Below are positions 41,126 through 52,500 of a DNA stretch of 64,000 bases, in pieces (position 1 is the stretch's first letter; each line of letters begins with the position of its first letter). Position numbers and translations under genes: made by a program. Below the pieces are notes generated by a model that saw only the letters and a program-made list of their open reading frames with translations, made no database searches and had not been told where the DNA came from. Origin of the DNA: Gonocerus acuteangulatus (lineage: Eukaryota; Arthropoda; Insecta; Hemiptera; Coreidae); the NCBI GenBank assembly GCA_946811695.1, contig OX328123.1, positions 13,812,662 to 13,876,661 of the forward strand, read 5' to 3'.

Positions 41126-41870
41126 TTTTTTATGCAAAAGAAAATCTAGCACTAAATGTCAGACAATACGTGAGCATCATTTATTGATATATATCTCATA
41201 AATTAAGTATCTCATAAATTTTGTATCTCATTATTTATCATATTTCTTGCCCATTATTTAAACCCTGAGAAAGGACATCTCCCAGATGTAAAAAGTTAAG
41301 AGTTTTTTTTGGCGCATTGTACTGACCAAAAGAAAAATTTAATTTTATTTAAAATAATCTAATTAATAAGTTATAGAGTCTTTATTAAAAAAGTTTATGA
41401 AGTTATTTAAAGGCATCCCTGCACGACAAGAGATTTCCTGTCAGCATATATGTGGATTTTCTTTCAGACACAATATTGTTACCAAATATACAAATATACT
41501 TGGGATATTTCTTTTCTTGAAGAAACTTTATCCATCCAAAGTTCTATATCAGAATTATGTTTTGGGAGTGTGTTTTATTCAAAAGAGTACTCTTTGTATG
41601 ATTGCGTCGTGACGGCTCTTATCTTTTTTCTCTTTAATGTCTTCGCCCGTTCCCTGGACGAACGTTTACTCAAAGAATACTTTTTACTCTCAGCAAAAAC
41701 GTATATACATACATTCTTCCCCTTCGTCTGGGCACAAGACATTTTTCTTTTATTCCATTCTACATCATATGAAAGGCTGAAGAGTTCACTGGCCGATAAT
41801 AACGTTATTAACGACAAAAAAAGGAAATTGGGATCATATTGATTGGCAGTATTCTCAGGTAATATTCAAT
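41126..41870. other. No clear gene; possible penelope-like end
   Basis: At 41265-41303 ACCCTGAGAAAGGACATCTCCC-AGATGTAAAAAGTT resembles a decayed CTGA-stem-GAAACG motif. Open frames at 41397-41842 overlap on both strands and lack recognisable domains. Confidence 0.3.
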
Positions 41871-42256
41871 AAATAAATTTGAAAAAAAAAAAAAAAAAAA
41901 ATCAGTCCCGTAACAGGCCACAAGGGCCCAGAGGGGCAGATACTGTAGAGGTATCTGATTCTTGACCATACGGCACACTAGGGAGATAGTGTGGTCAGCA
42001 CTATGCTCCGGCCGCCTGATTTTCCCCTTGGCTGCTTCGACTGCTAGAGTCATTAGCACCCAAGGTACCCATTATTAATTAAATTAATTAAAGGCTGGGT
42101 GAGCCTAGGGACGATCTGGGACCCCAAATCCAACCCTCGAACGGCAGCACCAGAAAAAAAATCTTTAGTGCGCGCTCGGGTTTTGAACCTGGTCCTCCAG
42201 TTCATTAGTCGAGTGCTCTACCACTGAGCTAACCTCGCCCCTAAATAAATTTGAAA
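41871..42256 (-). mobile_element. SINE family 1, copy 2, with TSD
   Basis: SINE body 41885-42242 between an exact 14-bp duplication AAATAAATTTGAAA (41871-41884, 42243-42256). Head on the right (A box TTAGCTCAGTGGTAGAG, B box GGTTCAAAACC on the minus strand); 3' end ACGGGACTGAT followed by a T run. This copy defines the boundaries of the family. Confidence 0.93.
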
Positions 42257-42304
42257 TCAGTACAATATTCATTAATCCAACGTACTCGGAACAGAAAATG
42301 ACAC

Positions 42305-42400
42305 TATATCGTCCCTACTATGTCAAACTATCGAATATGAAAAATCTCATGCTAGGATTGTGGACGATCTAAACTTTCAACTAATTCTAGCCTTGGACCG
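42305..42400. mobile_element. Truncated mariner-like MITE
   Basis: TATCGTCCCTACTATGTCAAACTATCGAATATG, the left end of the MITE described at 44368-44626, followed by unrelated sequence and then repeat M. Confidence 0.7.
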
Positions 42401-42404
42401 TAAA

Positions 42405-43321
42405 AAAAGTCCGTCACGCAGGAGCTGCATAACTAAGCACTTTCCTCAGAATTTGGGTAGTGTAGACTGCTTTCCAGAACAATTTGCTTATAATATCCTA
42501 CATATATAAAATAAAAACATGAATAGTTCTCTTTTAAATTTGTAATGAGTAACTGATCAATTATTAATTTGCTTCCAGAGTTATGTTTACACATGGTACC
42601 TATTACTCTACGTAATAAATACAAAAAAAACTCATATTATCGTATTTTGATCTAAGGCAGGAACAGGATGCAGTCACTCTAGTGGTAGAAAGCGCTCCTA
42701 CGGCGGCTTTGTGAACCTACGTCTAGCGGGCTTTTCTATTGAAATATATTACAAATTAAACCCCCGCTTTCCGATTGACCGATTCAGCTCATTTTTACAA
42801 CACTTCTTTCTCATGAGTTACCCACGACGACGTATACCGCGTTTCATTACAATACAGCAGAAATTACGACCGGTATGAGTATATTAGGAATTTGGGTCCG
42901 GAGTAAACTCCCCCCTTCTAATGAACCGATTTATTATTTTTATAACACATATTTACCCGTAGATTACCACTACGAATACCGAGTTTCGTCGAAATGTGCC
43001 AAAAATCACGGCTGGTAGTAGCGTATTGTGGGTCCGGGGTAAACCCCCCCTTCTAATGAACCGATTTAGTTCATTTTTATATCTCACTTTTCTCTCTATA
43101 TTACCACTACGGATACCAAGTTTCGTTGAAATATAACAAATTTTACGGCTGACATAGTCAAATTAGTGTTTTGGGTTCGGGGTAAACCCCCCCTTCCGGT
43201 GGACCGATTTTGGTGGTTAACGAAATCGTTCAATCGTTTGCTAATTGAATGCTATATACCAAGTTTCGTGACGAAAAAACAAAAACTCTGGCCGCTATCG
43301 TGTTAACAGACACACACACCG

Positions 43322-43397
<76 letters not shown>

Positions 43398-44325
43398 CTG
43401 TCTGTTAACACGATAGCGGCCAGAGTTTTTGTTTTTTCTTCACGAAACTTGGTATATAGCGTTCAAAAAGCAAACGATTGAACGAGTTCGTCAACCACCA
43501 AAATCGGTCCACCGGGAGGGGGGTTTACCCCATACCCAAAACACTAATTTGAGTATACCAGCCGTAGTTTTTGTTATATTTCAACGAAACTCGGTATTCG
43601 TTATGTTGATCTAAAGAGAGACATACGTTGTAAAAATAAACTAAATCGGTTTATTAGGAGTGGGGTTTACTCCGGACCCACATTACCAATTTGCCACGAC
43701 CAGCCGTAATTTTTGTTACATTTCAACGAAACTTGGTATTCGAGGTGGTAATCAACAGAGAAAAATGGGATATAAAAATAAACTAAATCGGGTTATTTGG
43801 AGGGGGGTTTACTCCGGACCTAAAGTACTAATATACTCATAACGGTCGTAATTTCTGCTGTATTGTAACGAAACGCGGTATACTTCGTGGGTATCTCATG
43901 AGAAAGAAGTGTTGTAAAAATGAAGTAAATCGGTCAATCGGAAAGGGGGGTTTACTTTAAACTCTGTTTCATTACAATTAACCAGCCAGACGTAGGTTCC
44001 CAAAGGCGCCGCGAGGAGCGCTACCTCCCACTAGGGGGACTGTATCCTGTTCCTGCGTCAGATCAAAAGACGGAATGTGAAGTTTTTGTGTATTTATTAA
44101 TTAGTTCAGTATCATGTATAAACATAACTCTGGAAGCAAATTATTTACAAAATTAATAATTGAACAGTTCTCATAAGAAATGTAAATGAGCAGAACTATT
44201 CACGTTTTTATTTGATTTATATACTACTTTATTTACAGCAAATTATTCAGTAATGTAGTCTACAACTACAAAAATTCTGAGGAAAGTGCTTAGTTATGCA
44301 GCTCCTGCGGGACGGACTTTTATTA
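42405..44325. repeat. 1.9-kb inverted repeat (two repeat M arms head to head)
   Basis: Left arm from AAAAAGTCCGTCACGCAGGAG (42408) to about 43320, right arm from about 43390 to TGCAGCTCCTGCGGGACGGACTTTT (44325), reverse complements with moderate divergence and some indels. The centre is (CA)13 then (TA)21 then (TG)n. Each arm has about four diverged units with GGTAAACCCCCC and AAGTTTCGTTGAAATAT-like phrases. A solitary arm is at 29563-30306. Confidence 0.9.
43322..43397. repeat. (CA)n(TA)n(TG)n centre of the inverted repeat
   Basis: About 26 bp CA, 42 bp TA, then TGTGTGTCTGTCTG; itself self-complementary. Confidence 0.95.
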
Positions 44326-44367
44326 CTCTATGTTAGAATTCAAAGCAACATAGAGGTCAAGTCATCA

Positions 44368-44626
44368 TATCGTCCCTACCGTATCAAACAATCGAATATG
44401 CAAAATCTCGTTTTTCAGATTCGAGTCTTTCTTCTTGTATTATTGAGGATACGGCTTGTCGCAAATTGTCGAAACTCCAAACCCATTGGAATTGACTTTA
44501 ATGCCTTAAATAAAGTAACGAATAGGAACATTTTTCAATATATTACTTGGTCAACGGATAGAATATGTTAGTTGCCTTGTTTGCTCTGATTTGCATATTC
44601 GATAGTTTGACTTAGTAGGGACGATA
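44368..44626. mobile_element. Mariner-like MITE, copy 1
   Basis: 255-bp element (44370-44624) between TA dinucleotides, with TIRs TCGTCCCTACCGTATCAAAC and CATATTCGATAGTTTGACTT-AGTAGGGACGA. Matches copy 2 over its full length. Confidence 0.82.
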
Positions 44627-45076
44627 TGTACAGGGTGATTCCGTTCTATGTAACCAAATTCCTGGAAGTGATTGTAAACATTAATCCAACAAAAACGGTT
44701 ATTCAAAGTTTTGTTGGATTCCGAAGGGAAAGGCGTAATGTCCAATTTTCTAGGAGGTTTTTGGAGAGGGGGGGGGGGAGGTAAACTTACTGTTAATTAA
44801 ATAAGAAAGGATTGATCGAGAACTGTTCAAGATAATTATATTCTAATTGCCATCATAATAGAAACAATATTAAAAAACCAACATTTAATAATAAGTGATC
44901 CGTTTTTTTGCACTGTTTTCTCTAAGTAAAAATAATTTTAATACTTACATCTTAGTTATGAAATTGTATTATATATTTATAGAAATATTACTTAAATTTA
45001 ATGCATAGAAGATGTATTTATTTTTAGTTAAATTTTATTATTTCGTACAGTATCTGTGTCTTATGTAAATAGAACA

Positions 45077-45336
45077 TATCGTCCCTAACATGTCAAACTA
45101 TCGAATATAAAGAATCTCGTATTTAAGATTCGAGACTTTGCTCTTGGATTATTGACGATATGGCTTATCGCAAATTGTCATAACTCTAACCCCATTAGAA
45201 TAGCTTTTAATACCTTAAATAAAGTATCGAATAAGACCATTTTTCAATATATTACTTCGTCAATGGATAGTATATGTTGGTTCTCTAATTTGCTCCGATT
45301 TGCACATTCCGATAGTTTGACATGGTAGGGACGATA
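45077..45336. mobile_element. Mariner-like MITE, copy 2
   Basis: 256 bp (45079-45334), TA flanks, TIRs TCGTCCCTAACATGTCAAAC and complement. Internal sequence GATTCGAGACTTTG and ATATTACTTCGTCAA as in copy 1. Confidence 0.82.
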
Positions 45337-46485
45337 TGTATAAGTTACTGTTTAGGTATGCTTATGAATATATTACTAACATAGGACTAAAAAAAAATAT
45401 ATAAGGCCAACTCCTCGCAATGGGGATACCTTGTATGCAATAAATAAATAAATAATAGATACAATATTTAAAAAAAAATAACATTCTATTTAAGTGGAAT
45501 TAAGCTTCATTCTAATTTTTTTTGTTGTTATAATTGAACACATAAAAAATATTTAACAGAAGTTTGTGTGTTAGTTTTCCGCGCATCTTTGCTGAGGATT
45601 TTTCTCTTTCTGAGCAGCCAACGCGAGAGGGACATACATTCTCTTGTTATGAAATATCTGCTAACACGTACACCAGTCGTATCACTAATTTTTTTTTTTT
45701 TAAATATTAGAATTCTGTAGACAAATTTAGGTGCTGCGAGATGTTTTCATTGTGTATGTTATTATTAAACTACTGTACCATTGGTGCAAATAGCCCTAGA
45801 TTCGAAACTAAACAGAATTTTGAACATTGCTGGTACAAATAATATAATCCTGAGCCATTACAAATGGAAAATGCAATGGAAGACTTTCGTTAAAAACATA
45901 TTGCTTGAATCAACAGGTGGAAATACCGTTTGAAATCCTGAAATGTTTACGAGTTCCTCCAACCATTATAAAAAAAAAAAAAAAAAAAATACAGAACCCG
46001 TTTTGTGGATTGGTTTTGCCTGGAATATCCGGAAACTGCCAGCGGGCTTTGATTGATAGCCAATAGGAAGGAAAGTTATCAATCATCCAGGATTCCTTGT
46101 ATAACAAAAAAAAAAAAAGACAACCTGATTTACTCTTCGATTGGTCGTTAGTACAAACACTCACTCGGCAACAATCTATTTAAAAACTCGGCATTTATTC
46201 TCATATTAACAACCCCCTAAAGTTTTATGTTCGCAAGTTCATCGGTTAATCCATTATGGGGCAGAATTCGCTAGTTATGTTAAAAGACGTTTAGTGTTAC
46301 ACATGATGCCTATTTACTCTCTTAAGAAAACCTTTTATGTTAGATTAGCCAATGGTAAATGTTATTTCCGTTTTCCAACATATCCCCGTATGGGGATTAT
46401 GCCAATTAGCGACGTGTCTGTAAGGACCAAGCAAAAATCATACTAAACCCGCATATCATTTAGGAGTTACACTTAGGGGGTAGTA
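45337..46485. other. No gene seen
   Basis: AT-rich with A/T homopolymers (45969-45990, 46106-46119). No coding similarity or repeat ends recognised. Confidence 0.4.
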
Positions 46486-46688
46486 CTACCTTGTTACCCT
46501 TGAGAGGAGATCGTTGACCGTTGATGATGCAAGGTAGGGATTGTCGGGGTTCGGTCACTGTTGCTTAATAAAACTACATTTTTTCATAAAAATGGTTTTA
46601 TTGTGCCGACGTTTCGGCTTGAACTTCAAGCCTTCATCAGGGCTGTAAAAAACAAGTAGGACGGATGTAGTACTGAAATATACACATA

Positions 46689-46741
<53 letters not shown>

Positions 46742-47092
46742 CAAACACAAATACACATACATATATAACTACATACATATGTGGAAAAAGACAAAAACAT
46801 AAAATACTAGAACATAATATATAGAAGAACAATGTGCTCTAGAAATGTTTGGATTATTAGGAAAACAGATATAAGAATAACAGATTACATATTAGATTAG
46901 ATATAAGAATAACAATATGGGCTTACCGATGGGAAGATAGAGATCTATTCCTCACAAATGCGGGATCATTTCTGACAGTTAATACAGGGAAATATAGGAA
47001 GAAAGGAATAAAACCATTTTTATGAAAAAATGTAGTTTTATTAAGCAACAGTGACCGAACCCCGACAATCCCTACCTTTCTACCTTGTTACC
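46486..47092. mobile_element. Foldback element D with hammerhead-like motif
   Basis: About 581 bp (46499-47079) with a 13-bp duplication CTACCTTGTTACC (46486-46498, 47080-47092). Inverted ends: GGTAGGGATTGTCGGGGTTC...ATTTTTTCATAAAAATGGTT at the left and the complement at 47000-47078. The left arm alone has the hammerhead-like motif; the right arm stops before it. A (TA)n of about 50 bp (46689-46740) and an ACATAT-rich stretch lie in the loop. Same architecture as A and C (inverted ends, one asymmetric end, 12-13 bp TSD) but different sequence. Confidence 0.78.
46607..46640 (-). ncRNA. Hammerhead-ribozyme-like motif in element D
   Basis: Minus strand: GCC then CTGATGA, A, stem II GGCTTG-AAGTT-CAAGCC, GAAACGTC, GGC. 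CUGAUGA and GAAA cores are canonical, ACGU gives the minimal stem III, and GCC/GGC can form stem I around the predicted cleavage site. The extra A before stem II is shared with copies A-C. Confidence 0.65.
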
Positions 47093-47729
47093 TTTTTTTT
47101 TAACTAATGTATAGAATTCTACCAGGAATATTTCCAAGAGAAATTCGGGCGAAGGAAATATATGGTTCAAGGCCTTTGGAATCAATTTTAATAGATTCCC
47201 TGGGGATACCCCACAATCATATATAAGGGAATTAACCAGCTGCTTATCAATCTTTAGAAATTCATTTCACCAAATTTGGTCAAACTTGTTATTATAATTC
47301 TTCGTATTCTAAATATTATCAAAATTCGTTTAATATTAAAATGATTTAAAACACATATTCCAAAATTTTCTCAAATTAATACCATAACCTTTTTTAACCA
47401 AGTGAAATGAATTTTCAAAAGAATGATTAGTACGCTGTGTTTATAGCACCCCAAAACTTTATTTTTTTTAAATAAAGAATTCCTCTGGTGGCTTTCAGGA
47501 CAGATGGCTTCGAACAAAATTTTCATCAGGGCCCAAGTATTTTTTTTTGTATAGTTATTTCAGCAAACATAGTGGATTAATTACAACTAAGTAAAATGTC
47601 ATATACGCCACGACAGCGGGCCCGCTGACGGAATTTTCCGGACGGATTCAGTAACCTACGATGCCCCAGACCCGCAAACCTAACCGGGAATACGTAATGA
47701 GGTCCCAAATCAAATAGTACGAAGCGTAC
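47093..47729. other. No gene seen
   Basis: AT-rich. At 47508-47545 a phrase GGCTTCGAACAAAATTTTCATCAGGGC resembles a decayed version of the motif at 46607-46640. Confidence 0.35.
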
Positions 47730-48007
47730 GCTGGGCCCGGAGAACACATCTCTCTGACCTATATGCCGCGACGCTAGGCCCGCAGAACACATCTCTCTGA
47801 CCTATATGCCGCGACGGTAGGCCCGCAGAACACATCTCTCTGACCTATATGCCGCGACGCTAGGCCCGCAGAACACATCTCTCTGACCTATATGCCGCGA
47901 CGCTAGGCCCGCAGAACACATCTCTCTGACCTATATGCCGCGACGCTAGGCCCGCAGAACACATCTCTCTGACCTATATGCCGCGACGCTAGGCCCGAAA
48001 GTGTTAA
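47730..48007. repeat. 43-bp tandem array, 6 copies, ending at TTAA
   Basis: AGAACACATCTCTCTGACC recurs every 43 bp from 47741 to 47956. The last unit runs into GGCCCGAAAGTG followed by TTAA (48004-48007), reminiscent of a piggyBac-like end; a partner terminus on the left was not found. Confidence 0.9.
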
Positions 48008-48613
48008 TTCTAATAGGGGTCATTTCCGTTATTTAGGAAGTAGGATCTGTGATGATTTGAAGCAATTTTTCAAAAACATCTTTCATGAGAGCTACTTCGA
48101 TAACCACAAGAATTCTGAGAAAGACTTTGAACTTTCGATCAAAAGGAGACATCAAAGAAGAAAAGGTCGGTTTCTTAGAAGTAGTTGGAATCTATTAATA
48201 CAAACCTCAGTATCTGGGAAGTAAATTGAAAAAGTACTTGAAAGGAAATGACATCACCTTTAGACCTGTATTTTTGAAGGTCGAAGCATCCTTCAGAGGA
48301 ACAATTTCATTCTTGGAAGAAGGTGGAATCCAATCCAGAATCGAAAACAGTCAATCCTTTGATAGAACCGACTCCCAGAATTATTACTTGTGTTCCATGG
48401 AATTGGAGCTTATTAAGTTTTCTTAAACTAAAAAAGCATATAGTTACATATATAACTAATCACTATTCTATTTGATTTAAATATACTTTCGGCCTTTCTT
48501 AAAATGTTATCTTCTTATAGAAATGGTAGAACTAATATAAACTAATTTAGAACTAGAACCCAATGAAACTACAATTATTCCTACTGACTTTAATTGTTGC
48601 CCTGGGGAGATTC
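48008..48613. repeat. Unclassified repeat, left part
   Basis: AGGGGTCATTTCCG...GATTTGAAGCAATTTTTCAA matches 30430-30495 plus 30691-30750 (there split by a SINE). The piece TTTAGCACTTTCCTCCGTAGGAAA just right of the LINE at 55180 belongs to the same family (compare CCTTCGGAGGAAAGTGCTA at 30729), so the LINE inserted into this repeat. Confidence 0.6.
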
Positions 48614-49514
48614 GCTTCCATGCTTTTTTTTTTTTTTTTTTTTTTATTGTTTGGAAGGGTGTATTCAACCGCGGGAGGTCATGGGCACCCAACAGAGGAA
48701 GGAGTTTCTTAAATCAATGTAAATATACTCTTTAAAGTTGATTATATGGAAAATGAAGAATTGAAATCAGGAAGGGAAAAATAATTTAAAAAAAAATCTA
48801 AAAGCCTTCCACCCACATCGCGGAACGGACACCGTCCGAGCCCAGAACCACCGCGACACCGCTGCACTGCTCTCCTTGTAAAAATGCTTCAAGAGGGGAA
48901 ACTTAATCATGCAAGGCTCTACAGGGAGTTGTGCTCGCCCCCTCCCCCGGGAGAGCGTCCACAATCTCCAGAGCCCGGGACTGTGACAGTCCAGAGAGTA
49001 CAGCGATGCCACGGCAGGACCGAACCCGGCGGAACCCAGGCCACAGATAGGGAGAGAAGCTACACCTCACCGAAGAGACATTGTAAATATTGCTGTTTCG
49101 CATTTACAAAACTAAATTATTTATGAAAGTTAGTATTTTTGCTGGAGTCAATTGAGTATTCTATATATAATTTTCTTTACTTGTTGTTTAGAAAAAATAT
49201 AAGTAAATAAATAATTAGAAAATGAAAATAAATAAAGGTGAGGTGAGAAGAACGATCCGAAGTAGAGGAGCAGAGGACAGCCGAGGACCCAGCACTAGCT
49301 CTCTCTTGGAGTCTATGTTGAGACTCTTACAGGCATGAGTCGTGGGATGTGCTGGGTTTACACAGCATGGCTTCCTTAGTACCCACCACATCCCACCATG
49401 GCTGGGACCGCTCTGGTCTAGAGGCCGATGCAAAGCCCCCGGACGCCACCACACCCCCACCCCGAATCGCTCCTCATTCAAACTAATTTTATATTGAAAT
49501 CCAAATTACTAAAG

Positions 49515-52500
49515 CTATAAATTATCGAATAAACCAGTTGATTTTAAGAATTTTATCAATTTTGTTAAATTTGTTGAATCATTGCCTATAATTTCATCAA
49601 TTGTTGTCCCTAGTTGATTTAATTGTCTTTCCATGACGTAGGATTGGCAGTATAGAAGAATATGCTTGACTGTTATGATTGTGCCACAAACTTCACACAC
49701 CGGTGGATCTTCCCTTGACATTAGATATGAGTGAGTAACTTTCGTGTGGCCTATACGAAGACGGGTTATAACAATTTCCTCCCTTCTCGTCCGGCGCACC
49801 GATGACCTCCACGATTGGACACTAGATTTAAGTTGCCTCAATTTATTATCAGTGATTGTAAACCATTTCTTTTCCCATGGTTCCCATGTCTTCCGTTTTA
49901 CGGATAAGGCAAAATCATTGAATGTGATAGTTCGAACACGAGTCCCTTCTCTAATGGCTCTTTTCGCTAAACAATCAACTTCCTCGTTTTCCTTTATCCC
50001 GGAGTGGCTGGGAATCCAGCAGAATGTGACTTCGCAGTTATTTTTAATGAGGGACACAAGAGAAGTGAATATATCTACAATTACTGGGTGCTTAGAATAG
50101 GAATTTTGTAATGCTAGAAGAGCAGAAAGAGAGTCAGAAAAAACAGTTAATTTAGATTTTTGAGGGGTTACGGTATTGAGGGCTTTGGATATGGCAACTA
50201 ATTCCGCGGTGAAGATGGATGCTTCAGGAGGTAAAGAGAACATTCCTGAACCACTGTCGGACAAAAATGCTGCACCAACACCATCATCGCTTTTAGAACC
50301 GTCGGTAAAAACTACAGAAGAGGAAGGCATTTCGCTACGAATCTTATTATATTCATGTAAGAAGATTTGTTGAATCGTTTGCTTCTTAATGAACTTAGTT
50401 AAAGAAAGATTCATTGTAACAGGAGGCAGAGTCCAGGGTGCTTCATTATAAGGTATTTCCGGTAGGATTGGAGGGTTTTCTAAGAGATTTAGGCTTTGAA
50501 GGAGATCCTGAATTCTGATAGTGAAAGGTTTTCTTCTATTTCTGTAGTTTTGTATATTATTGAGGTTCGAAAAACATTCATTAAGCGGGTGGGAAGGATT
50601 GGCTTTTATAGATATATAATAATTAAGAGAAAGCTGGTTTCTACGTGTTTCAAGGGGATGTTCTCCAGATTCCGCGTAAAGACTCAGCACGGGGCTGGAA
50701 CGGAAAGCTCCGGTAGCAATTCTAATGCCAGAATGGTGAATGGTGTCTACCATTTGTAGAGTTTTCGGAGAGGCAGAGCCATAGGCCATGCATCCATAGT
50801 CTAACTTGGATCTGATAAGGCTTCGATAGAGCATGAGCATACTCGTTCGATCGCCTCCCCAAGATGTATTTGCTAACATTTTAAGTATATTCATTGACTG
50901 CAAACATTTATCTTTTAGAGTTTTTAGATGTGAGCACCAATTTAGATTGCGGTCAAAGATTAGGCCCAAAAATTCTGCATTTTGATTATTCTTAATCAAA
51001 ATGTTATTTATGTAGAGTGAAGGTGGATCGTTGACTTTACGAGGGGTAAATAGGACGGATACAGTCTTTGTAGAGGAGATCTGAAACCCATGCTCATTGA
51101 ACCATTCATTCATTACATTTAAAGCAGACTGTATTGTATTCTGAAGTTTTTCTGTGCTTCGATCAGATGAATATAAAACGAGATCATCTGCATAGAGCAT
51201 ACCTTCTACCGGAGGTTGTATAATCTGCAGGACACGATTGATGGCGACGGAGAAGAGAAGAGGACTCATGACGCTTCCCTGCGGTACACCGTTTGCTTGA
51301 ATAAATTCTTCCGACATTACTGTTCCGTTCCGAATTTTATATGATCGGTTTGTTAAAAAGTTCTGGATAAATGTTAGAATATAACCTCGTATTCCGATTT
51401 CATTTAAACAGTCTAAGATATACCTTCTCCAAACGGTGTCAAACGCATTTTTAATGTCCACAAAAACAGCTAGTAGTTTTCTCTTTTTCCTAAAAGCCTC
51501 TCGAATTTCTACCTCGAGCTTTACCAAGTTGTCCCGCGTGCTTCTACCTCGTCGAAAACCACTCTGCCACTTAGCCTGCAAACCTTTACTTTCCAAATAC
51601 CAGTGCAGGCGATTGACTATTACTTTTACTCGGTAACTAGATGCATGGAAAGGGGGTTGGTTTTTTTTGGGGATCGGAATTGAAATTGATTTGGTCCAAA
51701 GCTCGGGAATTATACCGGTCTGAAAAATTTTATTATAATATTTTAATATAATGATTTTATTTTCCACTGTTAGATGTTTTATCATTCCGATGCAAATATT
51801 ATCCGGACCGGGAGAGGTATCTTTGCGAGTTTTGAGGGTTTCTTCAAGTTCTATGAACGAAAAGGGGAGATTTAAAGGGTCAAGAGGATCTATGTGTATA
51901 TATATTGGTTGGGATTCTTTTGCTTGCTTGATCTGAAGGAACTGTGGACTGTAATTTGAATCGGAGGAAATGGTTTCATAAAATTGGCCGAGATGGTTCG
52001 CTATTTGGAGAGGATCTGTTAGAATTTCGTTTGGAGTTTTAATAATATTAAAAGGATGTTTGCTACTTTTGTAACGGCCTATTATTTTTCTAACTGTATT
52101 CCAAATATCTGAGGGGGGTGTGTGTATATTAATATTAGAGACAAAATTCCTCCAGCAATCTCTCTTTTGTGTCCTAATTGTAAATCGCGCTTGTTTTCTG
52201 CTGTTAATGTACTCTTCTAAATGCATAGAACACGGATGTTTCTTAAATTTTTTAAGGCATTTTTTCCTTTTCTTAACAGCAGAAGCACAATCTTCGTTCC
52301 ACCATGGAACTAGGACTCTATTACTACGAGGTTTTGTTTTTGGAATTGCCATCTCAGCTGAGGATAATATTACGCTATTAATTTCGTTTGTCAAAATGTT
52401 TATACAGCGGCTATTTATGTTTACACAAGTAAGATCGGTATTTGTTTTATATTTATCCCAATCGGCTTCTTCCGTCTTCCAGCGAGGTAAACGTGACTGG

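Noticed and set aside
43429..43842. Open frames in the repeat M right arm
   Set aside because: Non-conserved between the arms and lacking domains; by-products of the repeat.
48226..48426. 66-codon plus-strand frame
   Set aside because: Part of an interspersed repeat that also occurs near 30430-30750; no recognisable domain.
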